The translations under genes and the position numbers were made by a program. From Phytophthora quininea (lineage: Eukaryota; Oomycota; Peronosporomycetes; Peronosporales; Peronosporaceae), in assembly GCA_011947345.1 (NCBI GenBank), contig JAAVTG010000550.1:124001-188000 (forward strand): a stretch of 64,000 bases of DNA. Reading direction: 5' to 3'. Below are positions 30,372-39,604 of this stretch, piece after piece. The notes under the pieces are model-generated. The model had not been told where the DNA came from, did not search any database, and saw only the letters and a list, made by a program, of their open reading frames with translations. How positions within the stretch are numbered: the stretch's first letter is position 1; each line of letters opens with the position of its first letter.

Positions 30372-32272
30372 TTGTGTGTCTGCGTCAATTCGTCGTTTGC
30401 GTCAGAGCTTATCTGTTTGCTCAAAGAAAAACTACGTTATGAAGAAGAACAACGCGACGCGACGCTTTACCGTACACTTTTCGGAGCGAGCTGGAGTCGC
30501 CGGCGACAGCATTCACCGGGATTGACCGACGGGAGCTTGCAAATGGCGATGTCTGAGTACATTAGACGACATAGCCTGTCGTTCGAAACCACGGTAGCGT
30601 TGTGGCGAGGACAGACGTCGACAGACCCACGTCCGAATAAAGCAATTAATGTTGCAGCTCTCGGCCGCCTACTGACCGATTACCCTCTGCGAGATCATGT
30701 CCTCCAAGCTGCTACACGGGGTGTGGATCATGAGTTCAGGACCTCGTGGGATGTTAACGAAGGCTGCGAGGTGAAGAATCACACATCGGCGCTGGCACTT
30801 CGAAACCCGTTATACTCGAGCATAGGGGCGGGTCAGGCTGCTCGCGCATACCTCGTCGTGGATGAAGACATACTGCGTGCGTGGGGTGGTTTTCACGTGA
30901 GCCCATTCGGTTCCGTTCCCAAGGGCGACGCCGACCCTCGACAAGAAGCCCGCGTTATTCGTGGCTTATCTCATCCGTCCGGGAAATCCACGAACGATCG
31001 GACGGATCGGCTCCAATTACCTCTCGTACACTACAAACCTGTAGCGGAACTCGCTCGACGAATCGAGTTCCTCGCCCAGTCGAAACCAGCTGCAGATATC
31101 TACATCATGAAAGGAGACGTGAAGAGCGCCTTCAAGAATGTTCACGTCCGCCCTAGAGTCAGCCGCTATTTTGCCGGAAAGCTGCCGGAGACTCGCGCCG
31201 CTGTCATCGACCTTGCTTTACCTTTTGGGTGAACCGGTTCTCCTGCTGAATATTCGGCCTTTGGCGCAGCGATTTCACATCTGGTACATCGAGAGAGTCC
31301 GCAGTCATTGCGGCCAGATGACGACGACCATGACCCATTTTTTGGATATGAATGGGTCGATGATCATGTTTTGATTGAGATCAAGACCGGTCAACGACTC
31401 GACTTAGCCGAAACTGCGCTACGCTTAGCAATGGTAGCTGTCCTCGGACCTCGCGCCATTAATGAGTCGAAGTTCACTTCGTGGAGCACGCACTGCAAGG
31501 TGCTCGGCTTGCTTTGGGATACAACACGGCGCACAGTGTCGATCCCGGTCAACAAAATTCAGAAAGCGCGCGACTGTGTCCGAGACGTCCTCGCCGATAG
31601 CAGCGCTACCAAGACGCGACTACGGCAAGTGCTTGGGACCCTTCGCCGTGTTTGCTCGTGCATCCCGCCTGCTCGCGCATTCTACCAGAGACTACATTGT
31701 TTCGAGTGCAACATCCGTGGCCATGCTCGCGTGCGTCTGCCACGAGGTGCTAGACTGGATTTGTTGTGGTTCGACTATATTCTGGCTCACGGACGGCTTT
31801 CAGGCATTCCAACCAGTATGTTTGTTGGTCAAGCTGCGCCTCGGGTGCACCTTTACATGGATGCGAGTGCTCAGGGTCTCTGCGTGCTGCATCCGTCCAC
31901 AAAGCACTACATAAGAGTGAAATTCGACGAGGAGGAGCGACGTCTCATTGCTGCGAGCGAACACGAAAATGGATTTTCCATCAATGTTCGCGAACAGCTT
32001 AGCGCTGCTTTCGCCGTGCTCTTGTGGGGTTCTAGTTGGAGTAAACTCAACGACGCACACCCAATCATCGTTCGATGTTGGCTGGATAACTCGTCTGCGG
32101 TGTCCTGGTGCAATCGACTTTCCAGTCCCAACAAGTATGCCCAAGAGTTAAATCGCGTTATCGGTACCTGTGAAGCGGGATTTAATATCGCGCTACAAGC
32201 GAGCCATCTTCCTGGAGCATTGAACCGGATGGCCGATGCTGGGTCTCGTGCATGGACGGCCGGAACTAACAA
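30372..32272 (+). pseudogene. Reverse transcriptase / RNase H of YR retrotransposon, one nonsense codon
   Basis: The palm begins with G-D-V-K-S-A-F at about 31,118. L-P-F-G is followed by an in-frame TGA (31,230-31,232) where related enzymes have Trp, then S-P-A-E-Y and W-V-D-D-H at about 31,353, the catalytic Asp pair. RNase H is seen as Y-M-D-A-S-A-Q-G (about 31,855) and C-W-L-D-N-S-S-A (about 32,079), ending near A-G-S-R-A-W at 32,260. Both halves are in one frame, so a single Trp-to-stop change is the only lesion. The enzyme copies the element's RNA. Confidence 0.85.
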
Positions 32273-32302
32273 CGTGTGTATGTGGACTAACCTCTCGTCA
32301 TC

Positions 32303-33417
32303 TTGGCAGGAAACATCAATCCCGAACGCATTACGGAAAATCTACGAGCCGACATCATCAATCTTCAATACCACTCCCTCGCCGACAGCTCACAGCGAGT
32401 ATATGCCAGCTCGTGGAAACAATGGTGCGAGTATCGAGCCTCGCGACGACTATCTCAATGGTTATCGTCTGACCGACAACTTCAATCCCTTCACCTTGTG
32501 GAGTACGCAATTTACTGCTGGCGCAACAGCGTTCCCGATCGCACGCTCCGGGCCGCCTCCGTGCGAGCCAAGCTTAGCCATATCGCTTGGTATCATCGTG
32601 TCCACCAAGGTATCACACCTCAACTCCAGGTTGGCCACGACCTCGTTCTTGCGGGGATGCAACGGGCGAGCCCTCCCCACGCGGACAGCAACCCGTTACA
32701 ATCAACATGCTCCGTAGCCTCAGCGCACATCTCGACCTTCGAAGCCCCAAGGCCCGCGTCATTTTGGGGGCTGCGTGCCTGGGCTATTTCTTCCTATTAC
32801 GACGCTCAGAATTCCTGGCAGAGCGCACGACAAGACACCGGTACGCCCTCGAAGTCGGAGACGTTGAGGTAACAGGCAGCAACATGCGCAGCACACTCTC
32901 CATCAAGAAGGCGGTCACCGTTACGGTGCACTTCCGAGCAAGCAAAAACGACCAAGCTGGGCAAGGAGCAACACGCACATTACACGAGTCAGGAGACAGC
33001 GTTGTATGCCCCGTGCTAGCCGCCATTATGCTGCTCCGAAATGCAGCTGTCCAACGGTTCTCGTCGACGACACCGATTTGCTCGTTCTCCCAGAACAACA
33101 TGGCAACTGCAGCGCTCATGACCAGCGTACTCCGTGTTGCGACGAAAAGTGTCGGCCAAGACAGCAGCAGAATATCATGCCATTCCTTGCGGGTGGGCGG
33201 CGCCACCGCGATGTTTGGTTGTGGTATCGATACCACCGGAATCCAACTACACGGGCGCTGGAGATCGAGTGCGTACCTCCGCTACACGCGCATGACCGAC
33301 GCTGCAACTACAACGTTTGCTGAACGAATGGCAAGCACCCATCTGACACCAACCTGCTTTCATGTGGGGAGGCTCTCGCGCCTTCCAGCCCGTGAGCCAA
33401 GCTGGTTAAGTCAATAA
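32303..33417 (+). pseudogene. Tyrosine recombinase of YR retrotransposon, one frameshift
   Basis: The N-terminal core-binding part (S-S-Q-R-V-Y-A-S-S-W-K-Q-W) is in one frame to about 32,690. The catalytic part is one base out, to 33,417. Catalytic residues are present: the first Arg in L-L-R-R-S-E-F-L, H-S-L-R-V-G-G-A (H-x-x-R), the G-R-W block, and the nucleophile Tyr in Y-L-R-Y-T-R. The enzyme integrates a circular cDNA by strand exchange, which explains the missing target duplication. The indel sits near a CCC/AACCC tract. Confidence 0.85.
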
Positions 33418-33471
33418 GATGATGGTGCTTTGCCCCTAACGTTATCGCGCGGTGTTGGATCGACGAAACGT
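33368..33471 (+). repeat. Split direct repeat B1
   Basis: 104 bp identical by eye to 33,622-33,725. It overlaps A2 by the shared AACGT. Confidence 0.9.
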
Positions 33472-33602
33472 GGTGTTTATCGTGGCAGCGAAAACAAGTG
33501 TTTCAAGGAGAAGAGTTTACGCGCGATCTGTTTGCACATTCACGACGTGAATCCAGTGTAGCGGGCCGCTACCTCGATCAGTTTTGCTTTTTCGAAGTCG
33601 AC
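33467..33602 (+). repeat. Split direct repeat A2
   Basis: Second copy of A, joined to B1. A 19-bp spacer follows before B2. Confidence 0.9.
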
Positions 33603-33621
33603 ACCCACCTCATCCCTCCCA

Positions 33622-33725
33622 GGAGGCTCTCGCGCCTTCCAGCCCGTGAGCCAAGCTGGTTAAGTCAATAAGATGATGGTGCTTTGCCCCTAACGTTATC
33701 GCGCGGTGTTGGATCGACGAAACGT
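33622..33725 (+). repeat. Split direct repeat B2
   Basis: Second copy of B and right end of the retrotransposon. The HA-gene sequence ATCATG follows immediately. Confidence 0.9.
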
Positions 33726-33953
33726 ATCATGCCTGCGCTGGAAGTGTACTTCGCAGAAAATGGTCATTGTCGGATTCCCCGCAAATTTGCTGTTCCTTCT
33801 TGCAATCTGTGGCCGACGAGTGCGTGGGGAATAGCCCTTGGGAAGCGGATTGATGGCATCCGGAATAAAGGGACGTATTTCCGCAACGTTGGACGCGATG
33901 CCAATCGGTTGGAGGAACTCAGGGATCCGCAAAAATGGATTGGGATTGTGTGA
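33726..33953 (+). pseudogene. Helicase-associated (HA) type repeat gene, part 2
   Basis: Continues part 1 across the retrotransposon: I-M-P-A-L-E-V-Y-F, then A-V-P-S-C-N-L-W-P-T-S-A-W-G-I-A-L-G. A linker R-L-E-E-L-R-D-P-Q-K-W follows, after which sense is lost near 33,945. The repeat pattern (V-P-S ... W-P ... W-G-x-x-L-G) matches part 1. Confidence 0.65.
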
Positions 33954-34139
33954 TTGCCGATATTGTCAATCACAATACCTGATTGTGAGAAGATCGGAAA
34001 TCACAATCACGGATTTTCGCCTAGTTTCTATTAGGTTTTACTGCTGTTAGAGCCGCAGAGGAAAATTGCTGGCCTCCTGGACGAAATGACCGCGCTTGAT
34101 GTCATCACTTGTAAACTCCAGCGCAACAACATGACTGTG

Positions 34140-34665
34140 GCGACATTTTTGACATTGTGCTAGACGACTACGATGGCATGGAGAAGTATCTTGCCCCGGA
34201 TGCGGACATTGTCGAGTCTGGAGTGTTTGATAGCGGGTTGGCTAAAATTCAAGCTGGCGTAGAGACCTCCTTGTTGCGAAACGAGCGAAAGGCATTGCAT
34301 CGTCTCACTACAACCTCACCGGGTCCGGATCAATCACCAGCAGCTCTTGTTGAGACAGCTACAGCAAGGTCAATACGGAAGCGCGCCGCTGATGCTCTGG
34401 ATGAGAAGCTCAAGAAAAATCACGCCGACGCAGGGGACCGCAGTCGAAGTTTATCGATGTAACCTGGATTCCTGCGACCTCCGTAGTTGCTGAGCGCTTT
34501 TTCTCGATCGTTAAAAGCACTGTCGGGTATTTGAGGAAGTGCCTGAGCCACGAAAACCTCGAAAGGATCATGTACTTGAAGCTAAACTGGGACTTAGTGA
34601 CGCTTGCGGACGTGTTGAAGGCCATTAAGCGAGCCAAACACATTACCGATGCAGTACTTGTGTAA
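34140..34665 (+). pseudogene. hAT transposase C-terminus, decayed
   Basis: After a frame change at about 34,460 the sequence reads T-W-I-P-A-T-S-V-V-A-E-R-F-F-S and then R-K-C-L-S-H-E-N-L-E-R, the hAT dimerisation block. An acidic region precedes it (34,157-34,462). It lies between HA-type pieces ending near 33,945 and starting near 34,753, so an insertion into that gene is likely, but its ends and target duplication were not resolved. Confidence 0.7.
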
Positions 34666-34752
34666 TAGATTGCAATAACCAGCTAGGAGATTGAAGAGAT
34701 TGCAATCATTGATTGTTCCAGATCGAAGCAGTCAATCAATATAAAATCTATA

Positions 34753-34971
34753 TTGACGGACCCCTGGGAGGAACTGGAGAACTCTTTTAAACTTTACAAG
34801 AAACCATCGGAGAAATACGTTGTGCCGCTGCTTGAAACCTATGCGGACAGATTTGGTGATAACGCAGCTCCTCCGACATTTGTGATCCCATCGGAAGATC
34901 CTTGGCCAAAGAAGATGTGGGGCGTTGGACTGGGTATTATTGTGGCACATAACCCGCAGCACTGGAGGTAA
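34753..34971 (+). pseudogene. Helicase-associated (HA) type repeat gene, part 3
   Basis: Y-V-V-P-L-L-E-T-Y then V-I-P-S-E-D-P-W-P-K-K-M-W-G-V-G-L-G repeats the HA pattern. From 34,889 onward the DNA is duplicated at 43,489 and, inverted, up to 61,627. In those copies the upstream sequence differs, which fixes a duplication breakpoint inside this unit. Confidence 0.6.
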
Positions 34972-35048
34972 ACACGCTTGGAATTGTGGAAGCGGAGTCG
35001 AGTCCCACCCAGTCACCGCAGCTGAGTCTCCTCTCAGCGTTTGCGGTC

Positions 35049-37025
35049 ATGGTTCACTGCATACAAAATAATAGTGTGCGCCGTGTCGCACTCGATGCAT
35101 TGCTGGATGATGTCGAGGATTGAACCCGACTGAAAAAGTCATTTGAGGAGAAGTACTTTGACTCTCAGCAAGCTCTTCTGGCCACACAGCGGGAGTTGAC
35201 CTGTTCTCAACAACTTATGCAATCCAAAGTGGCAGAATTCAAAGCAAGTGTTCAAGTATTGAATGAGAAACAGCTCCACCTCGAGGAGGACATAGCTTCT
35301 CAAATGCTGGAGCGACTAGCAACTCCTCGAGACTGTTGGGGGTTGGAAGCAGAGCTTACAAAAGCCATCGAGCGAGAAGAATCCCTCAAGAGAACACTAA
35401 CTACACGAGATCACGAGCTAATGGAGCTTCGACGAGATTGTGCGACGCTCAGGTCTGAAAACGATTGCTTGCGCGGTCAATACCATTGTCTATTGGTGAA
35501 TCAAGAACATCTAGTAAACAATCTCCATGCACAAGAGCGGGAGTACGCATTACATGTTGAGCGCTCTGCGATGCATGTTGAGGATCTCTTTGCTGAACGA
35601 CGACGATTTGAGATGCTAAAGAAGCGTGAGGTTAGCGACATTCCGCAACAGTACCAAGACAAAATCTCGGCCTCAACTTTACGAATGACTGCGGTAATTG
35701 ACGCGAAATCCCTAGAGATCTCCCTAGAGATCGAGAGATTCATTCTAAAGCTGCGAAAGGAGAAGAAGCTTCACGATGAGAAATGCGCCGCGTTCCAAGC
35801 CGGCATCGATAGAGTCAAGGGTGAGTTGGAAGCATACACGAAGCATACACGAAGCAACACTCAGTTTCTAACGCTGGATGGGTGGTAAAAGAGAGAGAAC
35901 TGTGCACTCGCATCGAAGAACTCAGCGAAAACTGCAGCCAACAGGAAGCAACGTTGAAGGAAACAATTCAGAACCAGCTCGAGTCAAACAAACGACTAGT
36001 TGCCGCCAACAAAGCTCTGAAAGCTGGTGCAGCCCAGAAGGAAATGACAATCGAAAACCTGAAAAGCAGAACGGCAGTGCTGGAGTCAAAGGCAATCTCA
36101 TTTGAAAAAGAGCGCGCTCACTGTACCATCCAGGAGAGGCGCAAGCGAGGTCTGGAAGACGAATCATCACGAGTTTCGTCGCAGTTGAACACACAGGTTC
36201 GTCTCATGGTCACAGAACTCGAAAATCTGGTCGCAGAGAACAAACAATTGCACCAGAAGCTCGCTGGTTGTACCTGTACGTGTAGTTGTAATGTAGCGAG
36301 AGGAAGCTTTTATCTTTGGACGGTAAATTGAAAAGCGCATTGATATTTACTTGCCTAAAGTTTGTTTTCCCACTTCTGCTGCTCTGTTGCAGCCAGTCAA
36401 TTAAGAGTAAACCTGAGCTACCTCAATTAGCAAGTAAACTTGAATATGCATATCAACTCGACCTCGCTGAGGTCATGATCATTGAGTAAACCTCCATGAC
36501 CTCAATGAGGTCGTAAACAAAGTTCAACTCCGTTACAGTAGTCGGGACAGTATCCAAAAAGCAAACAATTAGTACGTGAGTCGCATCCAACAACTCGAGC
36601 ACGACAAGGAGGCAGTGGACAACAAGCGTCGCGATCTTCTCCTTGTGAACGCGAAGCTCATCCAGGAACAGAAGCAATTGCAAACCAGAAATGTGGCCTT
36701 ACCCACGGAAGTCGATCAGTTGAAGGACTCTGTGAACCATTGGTTACTGCAGCATGAAAGACAGAAGAAGAACAATCACATCTCAGGGTCTCGAGATGAA
36801 CAACGCAGTCTCAGAGCCGAGGTTTCACAACAGGAAGTTGTCAACTTAACAACTACTTGTAGTACAAGTGAGTTCGTGGACGCAAGAGATTTCTTGGCGT
36901 CGCAATCGGCAGCTCAAGCAGCTCCGGAACCCCGTCCTAAGCGTCGACTCACACATGCTATGAAACGCAGTTTGGCAACAGAACGACAGAAAACAGACCA
37001 ACCTTCAGAATGCCACCAGCAATGA
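35049..37025 (+). pseudogene. Coiled-coil protein gene, copy A
   Basis: Long heptad-rich frames at 35,196-35,888, 35,882-36,331 and 36,576-37,025 are rich in Leu/Glu/Lys/Gln, with no enzymatic motif. They look like one long coiled-coil protein. An ATG at 35,049 is in frame with the first part but is cut by TGA at 35,121-35,123. An 11-bp tandem duplication (AAGCATACACG, about 35,840) shifts the first frame, while copy B lacks it and reads through. The 245 bp between parts two and three may be an intron or a decayed segment. The C-terminus is basic (P-R-P-K-R-R-L). The function is unknown; structural or motor-associated roles are only guesses. Confidence 0.6.
36460..36512. repeat. Two GACCTC-n3-GAGGTC palindromes
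   Basis: Perfect palindromes at 36,460-36,474 and 36,498-36,512 lie in the gap between coiled-coil parts. They are also present in copies B and C. Confidence 0.5.
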
Positions 37026-37110
37026 ACTGGTATCTCATCGTAGTAAATTTATCTGCAAGAAGTTTGGAGGCGAGTGAACGGCGCTACTCTGCTCAGGGTC
37101 GAAGTTTACC

Positions 37111-37631
37111 TTACAAATAGTAAGGTTTTTGCTGGCACGCCATCCCGCCAGCTTGAACGTAGTGGCAGTATTGGCCGACGAAGCAGGCAGTTTTACCGCA
37201 TCTCACAGTAGCGCTGGCTTCGTTTACAAAGTCAGGAGGAACACACGAGCAGGAATTGTTGCCATGCAGACACATGCACTGAAAGTCACGCTTGCAAACG
37301 GGGGCATCTCCAGGCTTGCGGTTCTTCTCGGCAACAGGACTGCAGACTCCCCACGGGCTCACCGAGTTTTCCTCAGCCTCGTACGGGTTGTCCTGCATGT
37401 TGGACGGGTCGTACTCGATACACGACGGAGGCTCCATGTACGCCTCGTGGCCGGGTTTCATGCGGCAGACAAAGTTCTTGGAAGCGCACATGGGCAGCGT
37501 CTTGTAGACATAGTTGCAGTCTTCACCGTTCTGGACGACTTGGACGAACTTTGAGGCGCAGGTTGTGCAGCTTGAGCGAGAACCGTCCCACAAGCGACGA
37601 TGAGTCCGATGACAGGACGGACGAAGTGCAT
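37111..37631 (-). pseudogene. Secreted 14-cysteine protein (PPD family), copy A minus, frameshifted
   Basis: Same gene as 50,474-50,995 but with three T instead of four at 37,550-37,552, right after the signal peptide. Signal and mature parts are therefore out of frame. The mature part keeps all 14 cysteines and F-Q-C-M-C-L-H-G-N-N-S-C-S-C-V-P-P-D. An initiator AAATTTGC-type element (reverse of 37,687-37,701) lies 56 bp upstream, as in copy B. The function is unknown; probably an apoplastic disulfide-rich protein. Confidence 0.82.
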
Positions 37632-38263
37632 CTTGATGGTGGATATCGCTGGAGTGGCCGATGCGTTGACTCGAGTATTTGCTTGGAAATTGCGAAGTGG
37701 GGGCGACAACACTGTGCAGTATGTATCCCAGACGACGGAGCCGACGACGACGACGCTGTCGCCGCCTGCCCGACACCAGTGCCGACACCAGCACCAGCAC
37801 CGCGTCAACAACAGCAGCTACATTATCTACGACCGTCAGCACGGGATCTACATCAGCGCCGCGTCATCGCGCCGTCTTCATAATCTTCGCCAAGGGGTGG
37901 CGGAGCGAAGACCTCGGGCGCTGCCACAGGGCCAGCCCGAGGGAGTACTGGTAGACTAACATCTAAACAACTCACTTCGCAATTTGCATTAGCGCGCAAA
38001 CGTCATAAACACCGAGAGATGCAGTACTTTATTGATTGACCATTCCTGGCTCAAAGGAGTTATTATTAAATCGCAGGAATTCAAACCGCCACGCCATTCG
38101 GTTGTGCGTTCGCGGAGCAAAAGATTGCTGCACAGTAAGTCCACGGATTCTCTGTGGACAGACAAGAATTGAACTTTCCGTACAGTATGCTGCTCGTTGC
38201 CTCTCAACCAGCCCTGAATTCCAATCGATTGAGTCAGTTGAGAAGAGCACCAAATTCACGATG
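37632..38263. other. Divergent intergenic region of the cysteine-rich pair (block A)
   Basis: About 37,740-37,860 encodes, across frames, a Thr/Ser-rich low-complexity peptide (T-S-A-D-T-S-T-S-T), like the stalks of oomycete wall proteins. It is probably a remnant. No intact gene is supported. The identical sequence is in block B at 50,996-51,627. Confidence 0.4.
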
Positions 38264-38524
38264 CTACGAGATAACACCTCCATGATCAGTACTCTGTGTT
38301 TCTCTATCGTTGCACACTTCAAAGTGCTCTAAGTATTTTGCTGGATGTTTCAGCGGATTGCGCGTTTGTGCGACTAATTCCCGTTTTGCATGAGCGTCGA
38401 GATCTTGAGATTGACAAGGATTTCCATCAACGTAACGAAGCAGGGACGAAGATTGTGAGTCAGCATGCATAACCGAGTCTAGCACACTCTTGCCACCCTT
38501 TTTGTTGATGAAGAACACCATCAT
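38264..38524 (-). CDS. Hypothetical ORF, 86 aa, ankyrin-like N-terminus
   Basis: It begins F-I-N-K-K-G-G-K-S-V-L-D, reminiscent of an ankyrin repeat turn, but there are no further repeats. It is identical in block B (51,628-51,888), so conservation says nothing about function. Confidence 0.2.
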   Translation of the reverse strand: MMVFFINKKGGKSVLDSVMHADSQSSSLLRYVDGNPCQSQDLDAHAKRELVAQTRNPLKHPAKYLEHFEVCNDRETQSTDHGGVIS

Positions 38525-38743
38525 TGATCAACAAACAGTTTACGCGACGCTGTCGCGCCATCTTCGAGCATAAAACGAAATTGTCAAGTTGTGAGTACCC
38601 CAACCAACCGATCGGACAAATCGAGGAGATCGAAGTCGGCTGTACAAGCGTCTCGTTGCTTCGCGCTTATGGCGTTTGCCGGAAAAGCAATCTGTCGACT
38701 TCCAAATCGTCACCTCTCATGTGGAACTCCAAGTTCACCACCT

Positions 38744-38758
38744 CTCACTTCTCAATTT
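38744..38758 (+). promoter_or_regulatory. Oomycete-type initiator of the plus-strand cysteine-rich gene
   Basis: CTCACTTCTCAATTT lies 36 bp upstream of the ATG at 38,794. The same site in block B is at 52,108-52,122. Confidence 0.6.
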
Positions 38759-38793
38759 GCAGCTCTCAAGCACCTACAGTACCAACAGTCCCG

Positions 38794-39327
38794 ATGTTCA
38801 CGACCCGTTCGACCACCATCGCCCTAGCAGCTTTCGGCGCTGCGTTCGTCTTCGCTGCTCAAACGGCGCCGCAATACTTCGTCCAAGTCGTCCAGAACGG
38901 TGAAGACTGCAACTATGTCTACAAGACGCTGCCCATGTGCGCTTCCAAGAACTTTGTCTGCCGCATGAAACCCGGCCACGAGGCGTACATGGAGCCTCCG
39001 TCGTGTATCGAGTACGACCCGTCCAACATGCAGGACAACCCGTACGAGGCTGAGGAAAACTCGGTGAACACGTGGGAAAAGTGCGACCCGAACGCTGCGG
39101 CGACTCGAAAAGTGGGCGATGCCCCCGTGTGCAAGCGCGACTTCCACTGCATGTGTCTGCATGGCAACGGCCAGGACTGCACTTGTGTTCCTCCCGATGC
39201 TGTGGACGACGCCAGTGGAGCGGCGACGTGCGGCGGCAACGCCACTGCAGGGTGTGGCGATGGCCAGTACTGCCACTACCTCCAAGACGGCGGAATGCAG
39301 TGCGGCCAGAAACCTTACTTCTCGTAA
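38794..39327 (+). CDS. Secreted 14-cysteine protein (PPD family), copy A plus
   Basis: Intact 177-aa frame. The start at 38,794 is chosen because it follows the initiator and opens a signal peptide (hydrophobic core T-I-A-L-A-A-F-G-A-A-F-V-F-A, cleavage near A-A/Q). The mature part starts Y-F-V-Q-V-V-Q-N-G-E-D-C and has 14 cysteines, including F-H-C-M-C-L-H-G-N-G-Q-D-C-T-C-V-P-P-D. It ends G-Q-K-P-Y-F-S. No known catalytic motif. Likely secreted to the apoplast; the function is unknown. About 180 bp of the mature region are identical to the minus-strand paralogue although both ends differ, a sign of gene conversion. It was originally tail-to-tail with the gene at 42,418 before hAT insertion. 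Confidence 0.85.
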   Translation: MFTTRSTTIALAAFGAAFVFAAQTAPQYFVQVVQNGEDCNYVYKTLPMCASKNFVCRMKPGHEAYMEPPSCIEYDPSNMQDNPYEAEENSVNTWEKCDPNAAATRKVGDAPVCKRDFHCMCLHGNGQDCTCVPPDAVDDASGAATCGGNATAGCGDGQYCHYLQDGGMQCGQKPYFS

Positions 39328-39604
39328 GGCAGGTATTACTACAACCAACTCGTAGTCCAAACAAGAACCTCGCCATACAGAGGACATACACTACCTCATA
39401 CGTAGTATGCAAATTCTCAGGCATGCTCAAACGGGGCATTTTGAAAGTCGATGGGATTTGATGTAAAATGGGCAGACTTGGGAAACTTCAAAGGGGCATT
39501 GCACAGGAAATGTATAGAATTGCCAGAAAACCCTAAAAGGACACAGGCTTACGCATGGAAATGTAAGAGAGGTTAGCCTACGCACGCTCTGGTGGATCAG
39601 AAAC

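Larger units (their letters stand above)
28352..33725 (+). mobile_element. Tyrosine-recombinase retrotransposon (Ngaro/PAT-like) with split direct repeats
   Basis: The 136-bp repeat A occurs at 28,347-28,482 and 33,467-33,602. The 104-bp repeat B occurs at 33,368-33,471 and 33,622-33,725. The order A1, ORFs, B1-A2-B2 is the split-direct-repeat arrangement known from PAT/Ngaro/Kangaroo elements, which integrate via a tyrosine recombinase and not a DDE integrase. Internal frames encode a Gag-like protein, reverse transcriptase/RNase H and a tyrosine recombinase. No target duplication is seen. The HA-repeat gene is interrupted between the codons CGT and ATC without loss. A and B copies look identical, so insertion is recent. 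Confidence 0.9.
34889..39150 (+). repeat. Segmental duplication, block A
   Basis: Block A holds the HA tail, the coiled-coil pseudogene and two divergently oriented cysteine-rich genes. It matches block B (43,489-44,482 joined to 49,254-52,500) at near identity. Known differences are single-base homopolymer changes, a 2-base deletion, an 11-bp duplication (in A) and the Copia insertion (in B). Confidence 0.88.

Noticed and set aside
37129..37554. Long plus-strand frame opposite the minus-strand cysteine-rich gene (also 50,492-51,247, 52,188-52,661 minus, 42,484-43,107, 62,012-62,710 minus)
   Set aside because: These are antisense shadows of the cysteine-rich genes. The sense strand has the signal peptide, initiator and conserved cysteines.
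37551..37954. Ser/Thr- and Arg-rich frames near 37.6-37.9 kb (and 50.9-51.3 kb)
   Set aside because: Low-complexity sequence readable in several frames. Possibly a wall-protein stalk remnant, but no gene can be supported.
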